23,990 nt of DNA from an uncultured Lachnospiraceae bacterium (GTDB lineage Bacteria > Bacillota > Clostridia > Lachnospirales > Lachnospiraceae): assembly GCA_937950565.1 (NCBI GenBank), contig CALFCS010000022.1:1-23990 (forward strand). The letters run 5' to 3'. Below are positions 5,434 to 11,404 of this stretch, in pieces. Within the stretch, counting starts at the first letter, position 1. Each line of letters begins with the position of its first letter. The notes under the pieces were generated by a model, which did no database searches, was not told the origin of the DNA, and saw only the letters and a list, made by a program, of their open reading frames with translations. A program made the translations under genes and the position numbers.

Positions 5434-6283
5434 ACGAGAACTTAAATCCTACTTTCATTCCATGATAGGATATGTATTGATTGCATTTCTTGTGGCATTT
5501 GCGGGAATTTACTTTATGGCATATAACTTGAATTATGGATATCCATATTTCTCCTATGTATTGAGTGGTATTACATTTATATTCATGCTTGTCATTCCAG
5601 TGCTTACAATGAGAAGCTTTGCGGAAGAACAGAAGAATCGGACAGATCAGCTTCTTTTGACCGCTCCGGTAAGTCTTACAGACATTGTTTTGGGGAAATA
5701 TTTTGCAATGGTGACGATTCTGGCAGTGCCCTGTGTGATTTATCTGTTGTTTCCCCTTATTATCATGACGCAGGGGACAGCTTACATAACAGTTGATTAT
5801 CTTTCGATTTTTATATTTTTTCTTCTGGGTTGTGTGTATGTTGCGGTGGGGATGTTTATATCATCTCTTACACAAAGTCAGATATTGGCTGCTATTGGAA
5901 CATTTGGAATTTTACTTGTTTTGTATCTTTGGGAAGGAATTCTGGAGTTCCTTCCAGATACTGCGTGGATGAATGCAGTGGCGGTGTCCGTTATTCTGTC
6001 GGCACTTGTATTTTGTGTATGGCAGATGACAAAAAACTGGGTGATTGGCGCAGGACTGGAAGCAGTGATTATTATTGGAAACATACTTACTTATATTGTA
6101 AAGTCGGAACTATATGAAGGTCTTTTAACGCAGATTTTTGAAAAATTGAGTCTGACAGATACCTTTACGTCAATAACGTACAGCAGTTTTTTGGATGTCA
6201 GTGGAGTGATTTTGTATCTTACATTCATTGTTCTGTTTAATTTTCTGACTATGCAGATGATACAGAAGAGACGCTGGAGCTAG
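5417..6283 (+). CDS. ABC-2 type permease (GldF-like)
   Basis: 288 residues from the ATG at 5417 (MKAIYKRELKSYFHSM), which has GAGGCGG 7-8 nt upstream inside the ATPase gene; the longer open frame from 5369 has no such site. The N-terminus is the standard ABC-2 start, an amphipathic KRELKSYF helix followed by about six membrane segments (near residues 18-38, 52-72, 98-125, 130-160, 165-190 and 255-280). The cytoplasmic loop MRSFAEEQKNRTDQLLLTAPVS is the coupling region typical of this family. It forms the membrane channel with the ATPase encoded upstream. The 17-nt overlap suggests translational coupling. The gene ends 12 nt before the next start. Confidence 0.92.
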   Translation: MKAIYKRELKSYFHSMIGYVLIAFLVAFAGIYFMAYNLNYGYPYFSYVLSGITFIFMLVIPVLTMRSFAEEQKNRTDQLLLTAPVSLTDIVLGKYFAMVTILAVPCVIYLLFPLIIMTQGTAYITVDYLSIFIFFLLGCVYVAVGMFISSLTQSQILAAIGTFGILLVLYLWEGILEFLPDTAWMNAVAVSVILSALVFCVWQMTKNWVIGAGLEAVIIIGNILTYIVKSELYEGLLTQIFEKLSLTDTFTSITYSSFLDVSGVILYLTFIVLFNFLTMQMIQKRRWS

Positions 6284-6295
6284 GAGGTGTGCAGA

Positions 6296-7762
6296 GTGGA
6301 AAAGATAAAAAAAGTATTTCAGAGTGCATCATCACGGAATGGAAGTTATAGCGCAGGACTGATTGCACTGATCATATGTATTGTGATTGTAGTCAATATG
6401 ATAGCCGGACAGCTTCCGGAAAATATAAAAAAGATTGATATTAGTGACAACCGCATATATGAGATATCGGATACAAGCAGAACATTTCTGAATGACTTGG
6501 ATAAAGAGGTCACATTTAAAATATTTGCAGAGAAGAGCGCTGCGGATGAAAGGATTAAAACATTTATACAAAAATATGCGGCGCTTTCAGGAAAAATAAA
6601 GGTAGAGTGGATAGATCCGGTTCTTCATCCATCTGAGCTCTCCGAAAATAATGTAGAAGAGAACAATATTCTTATCAGCTGCAAAGATACAGAGAAATCT
6701 ACAGTGGTAACCTTTGATGAGATTCTTGTTGTAGATGAATATTCTTATTACATGACAGGAAGCGCTTCACCAACAGAATTTGACGGTGAGGGACAGCTTA
6801 CAAGTGCAGTTAATTATGTGACAAGTGATACGACAAAAAAGATATATTATACGACCGGACATGGGGAAAAGACCTTTTCGCTGTCCGTGACGGAGCTTTT
6901 GGACAAAAATAACATGAGTAATGCAGAAGTGAATCTGATTATGGATAATAAGATTCCGGATGACTGTGATTTATTGTTTCTGTATGCTCCGACTTCTGAT
7001 ATTACAGAGGCGGAAAAAGAATTGATTCTTTCTTATCTGTCGGAGGGCGGCAAAGTTTTTATTCTGCTTACAGAGATGAAAGATGAGGCTCCGAATCTGG
7101 ATACGGTTTTAAATGAGTATGGAATGTTGAGGGAAACGGGCTATATTGCGGATGTGCAGAGATGCTACCAGGGAAATTATTATTATATCTTTCCGGAAAT
7201 AATGACGGCAGAAGGGATTACTGATAGTCTGTCATCAGACATGGTACTGCTTGTAAATGCACATGGATTAACGGTAGCAGATGTGGCAAGGGATACGATT
7301 TCTGTCAATACATTCATGACAACTTCCTCTGAGGCATATGCGGTAACAGAAGAGAACGAGAAGCAGGGAACCTATACAATTGGCGCGGTGGCGACAGAAA
7401 GTATTGATGAGAACAAGGAAGAGACAGAACATGAGAATGGAGAGGAAGGGAAGGAAGACTCGGAAAGTGCGGATGCAGATGAGAGCAAAGAGAGTCGCCT
7501 TACAGTTATATCAGCTGAAACATTGATAGACAGTCAGGTTACGGATGCATTTTCTGCTCTTGAAAATCTGGATGTGTTTATGAATGCTGTGTCTGCAAAT
7601 TTTGATGATGTGGAGAATATAGCTATTGAGGCAAAAAGTCTGGAAGTAGTTATGAATACCATGCGTCATGCAGGAGTCATCAGTCTTTTTATTATATTTG
7701 GTATTCCGGCGGTAATTCTCATATTTGGCTTCACAAGATGGTGGAAGAGAAGGAAGTCATAA
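6296..7762 (+). CDS. GldG-family ABC auxiliary protein
   Basis: 488 residues. Start is taken as the GTG at 6296 because AGGAGG (6282-6287) lies 8 nt before it; the earlier GTG at 6287 overlaps that site. One membrane segment near the N-terminus (about 20-38, GLIALIICIVIVVNM) and one at the C-terminus (about 462-482) bracket a large extracytoplasmic domain. It matches the GldG/ABC auxiliary fold: VTFKIFAEKSAADERIKTFI, IYYTTGHGEKTFS, and LLFLYAPTSDITEAEKELI (a DUF4350-like Rossmann region). Residues about 372-400 are a very acidic insert (EENKE, EHENGEEGKEDSES), probably a flexible linker. Works with the ATPase and permease; the transported substrate is not known. Confidence 0.87.
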   Translation: MEKIKKVFQSASSRNGSYSAGLIALIICIVIVVNMIAGQLPENIKKIDISDNRIYEISDTSRTFLNDLDKEVTFKIFAEKSAADERIKTFIQKYAALSGKIKVEWIDPVLHPSELSENNVEENNILISCKDTEKSTVVTFDEILVVDEYSYYMTGSASPTEFDGEGQLTSAVNYVTSDTTKKIYYTTGHGEKTFSLSVTELLDKNNMSNAEVNLIMDNKIPDDCDLLFLYAPTSDITEAEKELILSYLSEGGKVFILLTEMKDEAPNLDTVLNEYGMLRETGYIADVQRCYQGNYYYIFPEIMTAEGITDSLSSDMVLLVNAHGLTVADVARDTISVNTFMTTSSEAYAVTEENEKQGTYTIGAVATESIDENKEETEHENGEEGKEDSESADADESKESRLTVISAETLIDSQVTDAFSALENLDVFMNAVSANFDDVENIAIEAKSLEVVMNTMRHAGVISLFIIFGIPAVILIFGFTRWWKRRKS

Positions 7763-7777
7763 AGGAGGGGATTATTC

Positions 7778-8686
7778 ATGAGGCAGAAGAAAAGTATGAT
7801 AATGCTGATTATGGTGCTTATTGTATTGCTCGTTGTATATGCGGCATTAAGTCAGTGGAATAAAAAAACAGAAGAGAAAGAGGCGATGGAGACGGTGCAA
7901 TTAGTGGAGGAAGATTCGCTGTCGACATTCCGATATACAGACGGACAAACTACGATGAGCTTTATAAAAGAAAATAATATATGGTATTATAAAGAGGATA
8001 AGGAAATACCGATGTCACAAAATACGGTAGAACATCTGTCCCAAATGGTAACGGGGCTTACAGCGGTCAGAGAGCTTAAAAATCCGGATGCTCTGGAAGA
8101 TTATGGATTAAAAGAGCCTGCATATACAATATGGTATACAGCTGGTGAAGAAGATGTACCTGTTTATATCGGGAATATGACGGGAGAAAATTATTATGTA
8201 TCTGTGGGTGATACCGGAAAGGTATATACAATTACTAATGAACTTGTTCAGTCTCTGAAATTTGATCTGTCAGAAATGGTGGAACACGATACGGTTCCGA
8301 ATATCAGCAGTGGCAATCTGGTAAAAGTAGAGGTTGGCGGTAATGCGGAAGATGCTGTATATGAAACTGAGGATGAGCTGGCAGAGCTTGCAGGAGGATT
8401 TGGAGTGCTTTCTTTTACAAATTGTGCAGATTATCATGTTACAGATGATAATTTGGGTTCTTATGGATTGGACGAAGGTAGCAGAATTACAGTGTCTGCG
8501 ACATATACAGATGCTGACTCCAAAGATGAGCAGATTTTCACAGTTTATATTGGAAGTGAAGCCACAGACGGAGCAAACAGGTATGTCATGAAAGAAGGAT
8601 CAAAGATGGTATATCTTGTAGGGAAAGAGGTTGTAAGTAATATGACAACGGTAGGAGATGAAGACATCCTTGACTCATCGACCTAA
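7778..8686 (+). CDS. DUF4340 domain-containing protein
   Basis: 302 residues, with AAAGGAGGGG before the ATG and 15 nt after the GldG-like stop. One N-terminal membrane anchor (about residues 6-22, MIMLIMVLIVLLVVYAA) is followed by an extracellular beta-rich region carrying the DUF4340 pattern twice: ALEDYGLKEPAYTI with VYIGNMTGENYYVSV, and NLGSYGLDEGSRITV with VYIGSEATDGANRYV. DUF4340 proteins are the usual last member of this ABC operon. Probably membrane-tethered and facing outward. Binding partner and function unknown. Confidence 0.88.
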   Translation: MRQKKSMIMLIMVLIVLLVVYAALSQWNKKTEEKEAMETVQLVEEDSLSTFRYTDGQTTMSFIKENNIWYYKEDKEIPMSQNTVEHLSQMVTGLTAVRELKNPDALEDYGLKEPAYTIWYTAGEEDVPVYIGNMTGENYYVSVGDTGKVYTITNELVQSLKFDLSEMVEHDTVPNISSGNLVKVEVGGNAEDAVYETEDELAELAGGFGVLSFTNCADYHVTDDNLGSYGLDEGSRITVSATYTDADSKDEQIFTVYIGSEATDGANRYVMKEGSKMVYLVGKEVVSNMTTVGDEDILDSST

Positions 8687-8698
8687 GTATACTATGAT
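8686..8698 (+). repeat. 13-bp direct repeat, right copy
   Basis: AGTATACTATGAT, identical to 4174-4186. It begins at the last base of the DUF4340 stop codon and lies just upstream of the Crp/Fnr remnant. Confidence 0.6.
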
Positions 8699-8715
8699 GA
8701 ATGTCCGGGACATAA

Positions 8716-8922
8716 ACAGGTTCAGTACTTTCTTATCTTTCCGGGCAGGCATCCTTACAGGGAAGCAGCAAGGTTACGATTCCTTTTGACCGTCAGCAGA
8801 TGGCAGATTATCTGAATGTAGACCGAAGTGCATTGTCGAAGGAGCTGGGAAAGATGAAGAAGGATGGCTTGCTGGACTATTATAAAAATTCTTTTGAATT
8901 AAAACTATTGAATAAAAGATGA
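8716..8922 (+). pseudogene. C-terminal remnant of a Crp/Fnr-family regulator
   Basis: Translating from 8716 to the TGA at 8920-8922 gives 68 codons reading VLSYLSGQASLQGSSKVTIPF then DRQQMADYLNVDRSALSKEL and ending NSFELKLLNKR. This is the winged helix-turn-helix of clostridial Crp/Fnr regulators, with recognition helix VDRSALSKELGKM. The effector-binding cupin-like domain and the start are missing, and an in-frame TAA sits at 8713-8715. No ribosome binding site or start codon is present, so it is not expected to be made. Upstream sequence (8699-8715) is not recognisable as Crp. Regulators of this type often accompany the ferredoxin and cupin genes found at 3090-4055, suggesting it once belonged to that locus. 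Confidence 0.8.
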
Positions 8923-8936
8923 ATAAAAGGTATAAT
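8908..8936 (+). promoter_or_regulatory. Promoter P1 for the rimP operon
   Basis: TTGAAT (8908-8913), a 17-nt spacer and TATAAT (8931-8936): a near-consensus housekeeping sigma promoter. It overlaps the 3' end of the Crp/Fnr remnant. Confidence 0.75.
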
Positions 8937-8941
8937 ATCCC

Positions 8942-8970
8942 TTGATTTTCCATATGATTAGTGTTATACT
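8942..8970 (+). promoter_or_regulatory. Promoter P2 for the rimP operon
   Basis: TTGATT (8942-8947), a 17-nt spacer and TATACT (8965-8970), 6 nt downstream of P1. Start of transcription expected near 8977, giving a leader of about 80 nt. Confidence 0.72.
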
Positions 8971-8997
8971 GAACAATAGTTACATAAATGAGTCGGC

Positions 8998-9030
8998 AGA
9001 AGAGTGAACGAAAGTTCACTCTTCTTTGTT
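8998..9030 (+). terminator. Leader hairpin before rimP (possible attenuator)
   Basis: AGAAGAGTGAAC and GTTCACTCTTCT form a perfect 12-bp stem closed by a GAAA tetraloop, followed by TTTGTT. The short T-rich stretch makes it terminator-like, but it lies between the promoters and rimP, so it may act as an attenuator or a stabilising 5' leader. NusA autoregulation of its operon through leader termination is known in other bacteria; here it is an inference. Confidence 0.65.
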
Positions 9031-9058
9031 GGAATAAGGACAGAAAGGAAGTTGGACA

Positions 9059-9526
9059 TTGTCAAAAAAAGAAATTTATGAACAGAGGACAGAGGAAATA
9101 CTGCTTCCCATTGTAGAAGAGTATGGTTTTGAACTGGTGGATGTAGAGTACGTCAAGGAAGGCGGCACATGGTATCTGCGGTCTTATATTGATAAACCGG
9201 GAGGCATCAGCATTGACGACTGTGAACTGGTAAGCAGGAGATTGTCAGATATACTGGATGCCAAAGATTATATTGAAGATTCTTACATTATGGAAGTAAG
9301 TTCACCCGGACTTGGGAGACCGCTTAAGAAGGAGAAGGATTTCAAACGAAGTCTTGGAAAAGAGGTTGAAATCAGAACCTACCGCATGATAGATAAGCAG
9401 AAGGAATTTGGTGGCGTGTTGAAAAGTTATGATGAGAATACGGTGACGATTGAGCTTGCAGATGAAACATTAAAAACATTTGACAAAGGCGATATTGCAC
9501 TGATTCGCCTGGCATTTGATTTTTAG
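9059..9526 (+). CDS. rimP: Ribosome maturation factor RimP
   Basis: 155 residues with a TTG start, preceded by AAAGGAAG about 9-10 nt upstream. The N-terminal domain shows GFELVDVEYVKEGGTWYLRSYIDKPGGISIDDCELVSR and EVSSPGLGRPLKKEKDF, the hallmark RimP motifs; the C-terminal Sm-like domain covers about residues 88-155. It assists late maturation of the 30S subunit, promoting assembly around S12 and S5. It heads the conserved rimP-nusA operon and lies 24 nt before nusA. Length is typical. Confidence 0.97.
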   Translation: MSKKEIYEQRTEEILLPIVEEYGFELVDVEYVKEGGTWYLRSYIDKPGGISIDDCELVSRRLSDILDAKDYIEDSYIMEVSSPGLGRPLKKEKDFKRSLGKEVEIRTYRMIDKQKEFGGVLKSYDENTVTIELADETLKTFDKGDIALIRLAFDF

Positions 9527-9550
9527 ATTTAGTAGGAGGAGAAAAGAAAA

Positions 9551-10792
9551 ATGAACACAGAATTATTGGAAGCGTTAAATATCCTGGAGAAAGAAAAAGA
9601 TATCAGCAAGGAGACACTGCTTGATGCGATTGAAAATTCTCTTTTAAATGCGTGTAAAAATCATTTTGGAAAAGCAGATAACGTAAGAGTAATCATGGAC
9701 AGACAGACCTGTGATTACAAATTATATGCGGAAAAGACAGTTGTGGAAGATGTGGAGGATCCGATTGAGCAGATCAGCATTGAGGATGCGCATAAAATTG
9801 ACGGCAAATATGAGCCTGGTGATATTGTTCAGATTCCAATAGAATCCAAATCGTTCGGAAGGATTGCTACGCAGAATGCAAAAAATCTGATTTTGCAGAA
9901 AATCCGGGAAGAGGAAAGAAAGGTTATCTTTGACCAGTATTTCGAAAAAGAGAAAGATATTGTAACAGGTATTGTCCAGCGTTATGTTGGAAGAAATATC
10001 AGTATTAATCTTGGAAAAGCGGATGCTATGTTAACGGAAAACGAACAGGTGAAGGGAGAAGTGTTTAGGCCGACAGAGCGTATCAAATTGTACGTTGTTG
10101 AGGTGAAGAATACAACAAAAGGGCCGAAGATTCTTGTGTCCCGTACACATCCGGAGCTTGTGAAACGACTGTTTGAGTCAGAAGTAACAGAGGTCAAGGA
10201 TGGCGTGGTTGAGATTAAGAGCATTGCAAGAGAGGCCGGAAGCAGAACAAAGATTGCAGTATGGTCGAATGACCCGGACGTGGATCCGGTAGGCGCATGT
10301 GTCGGCATGAACAGCGCAAGGGTTAATGCAATCGTGCAGGAGCTTCGCGGAGAGAAGATTGATATTATTAACTGGAGTGATAATCCGGGTATTTTGATTG
10401 AAAATGCGCTCAGTCCGGCGAAAGTCATTTCTGTGCTGGCTGATCCGGATGAGAAGATGGCAAGTGTTATTGTGCCGGATTACCAGTTGTCTCTGGCAAT
10501 CGGTAAGGAAGGACAGAATGCGAGACTGGCGGCAAGACTTACCGGTTATAAGATTGATATAAAGAGCGAGACGCAGGCTATCGAATCAGGAGAACTTCCG
10601 GAGAACTACATGGAGCTCAGCGAAGGTGTGTATGAGCAGGAAATGTATGAAGAAGGTTACGAGGAAGAATATGCGGAAGGCTACGAGGAAGCGTACGGAG
10701 AAGATGCTTACGAAGAGGAATACGACGGTATGTATGAGGAAGAGGATGAGACATATCCGGACGAAATAGAATTTGAGGAAGTAGAGGAATAG
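9551..10792 (+). CDS. nusA: Transcription termination/antitermination protein NusA
   Basis: 413 residues, ATG preceded by TAGGAGGAG. Order of domains: RNA-polymerase-binding N-terminal domain (1-125, beginning MNTELLEALNILEKEKDISK), S1 domain (about 135-200, EKDIVTGIVQRYVGRNISINL), KH1 and KH2 (about 205-345; GACVGMNSARVNAIVQEL and AIGKEGQNARLAARLTGYKI). The core length matches Bacillus NusA, but about 50 extra residues at the C-terminus are almost only Glu, Tyr, Gly and Asp (EEGYEEEYAEGYEEAYGED). The protein controls pausing, termination and antitermination on RNA polymerase and can regulate its own operon. Confidence 0.97.
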   Translation: MNTELLEALNILEKEKDISKETLLDAIENSLLNACKNHFGKADNVRVIMDRQTCDYKLYAEKTVVEDVEDPIEQISIEDAHKIDGKYEPGDIVQIPIESKSFGRIATQNAKNLILQKIREEERKVIFDQYFEKEKDIVTGIVQRYVGRNISINLGKADAMLTENEQVKGEVFRPTERIKLYVVEVKNTTKGPKILVSRTHPELVKRLFESEVTEVKDGVVEIKSIAREAGSRTKIAVWSNDPDVDPVGACVGMNSARVNAIVQELRGEKIDIINWSDNPGILIENALSPAKVISVLADPDEKMASVIVPDYQLSLAIGKEGQNARLAARLTGYKIDIKSETQAIESGELPENYMELSEGVYEQEMYEEGYEEEYAEGYEEAYGEDAYEEEYDGMYEEEDETYPDEIEFEEVEE

Positions 10793-10800
10793 GTGATTCG

Positions 10801-11070
10801 TTGAGTGGAAATAAAAAAGTGCCTATGCGTAAATGCGTAGGCTGTCAGGAAATGAAGAGTAAAAAAGAAATGATACGTATCATTCGCACAGGTGAACAAG
10901 AGTTTTTTCTTGATGCGACAGGCAGGAAAAACGGCCGGGGAGCATACATCTGCCAGAATCCGGAATGCCTGCAGAAGGCAAAGAAGAACAAAGGGCTTGA
11001 AAGATCCTTTAAACAGGCGATTCCGAAGGAAGTGTATGATATGCTGGAAAAGGAGATGGGAGAGCTTTGA
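10801..11070 (+). CDS. ylxR: YlxR/RnpM family RNA-binding protein (DUF448)
   Basis: 89 residues with a TTG start 8 nt after the nusA stop; only a weak AGGTGA precedes it. Motifs: VPMRKCVGCQEMKSKKEMIRI at the N-terminus and DATGRKNGRGAYIC, the conserved GRGAY(I/V)C core. Two CxxC-like cysteine pairs are partly present (CVGC). The Bacillus homologue has been reported to bind RNase P RNA and modulate its activity, and is also described as a nucleoid-associated regulator. Always found between nusA and infB in Firmicutes. Its last bases overlap the next gene by 4 nt, giving translational coupling. Confidence 0.94.
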   Translation: MSGNKKVPMRKCVGCQEMKSKKEMIRIIRTGEQEFFLDATGRKNGRGAYICQNPECLQKAKKNKGLERSFKQAIPKEVYDMLEKEMGEL

Positions 11071-11390
11071 GTCAGAGTAAAGTGTTGTCGCTTATCAGCC
11101 TGGCAACAAAGGCAGGAAAGACTGCAAGTGGTGAGTTCTGTACGGAGAAAGAAGTGAAGATGGGAAGCGCGGCTTTGGTAATTGTAGCTTCGGATGCGTC
11201 AGAAAATACGAAGAAAAAATTCAAAAATATGTGTGAGTTTTACAAAGTACCAATTTATTTTTATGAGGATAAAGATACCTTGGGGCATGCAATGGGAAAG
11301 GAATTCCGGGCATCTCTTGTAATAAAGGATGAAGGATTTGCAAAGGGAATCAAAACGCATTTGGATGCAGAGAGTAATACAATTGCATAG
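11067..11390 (+). CDS. ylxQ: L7Ae/L30e/S12e family ribosomal-type protein YlxQ
   Basis: 107 residues from a TTG at 11067 that overlaps the ylxR TGA (TTTGA); GGGAG lies upstream. The start KVLSLISLATKAGKTASGEF and the segment ALVIVASDASENTKKKF fit the L7Ae kink-turn-binding fold. The protein is assumed to bind RNA, perhaps on the ribosome, but its exact role is not settled. Location between ylxR and infB is the standard arrangement, with 14 nt to the infB start. Confidence 0.92.
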   Translation: MSQSKVLSLISLATKAGKTASGEFCTEKEVKMGSAALVIVASDASENTKKKFKNMCEFYKVPIYFYEDKDTLGHAMGKEFRASLVIKDEGFAKGIKTHLDAESNTIA

Positions 11391-11404
11391 AGGAGGTAGT
11401 GAAT

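Noticed and set aside
8774..9019. Minus-strand open frame of 81 codons
   Set aside because: It lies opposite the Crp/Fnr remnant, the two rimP promoters and the leader hairpin, and has no ribosome binding site or recognisable sequence.
9982..10428. Minus-strand open frame of 148 codons opposite nusA
   Set aside because: Mirror of codon bias in nusA; no start signal and low-complexity Ser/Thr/Phe composition.
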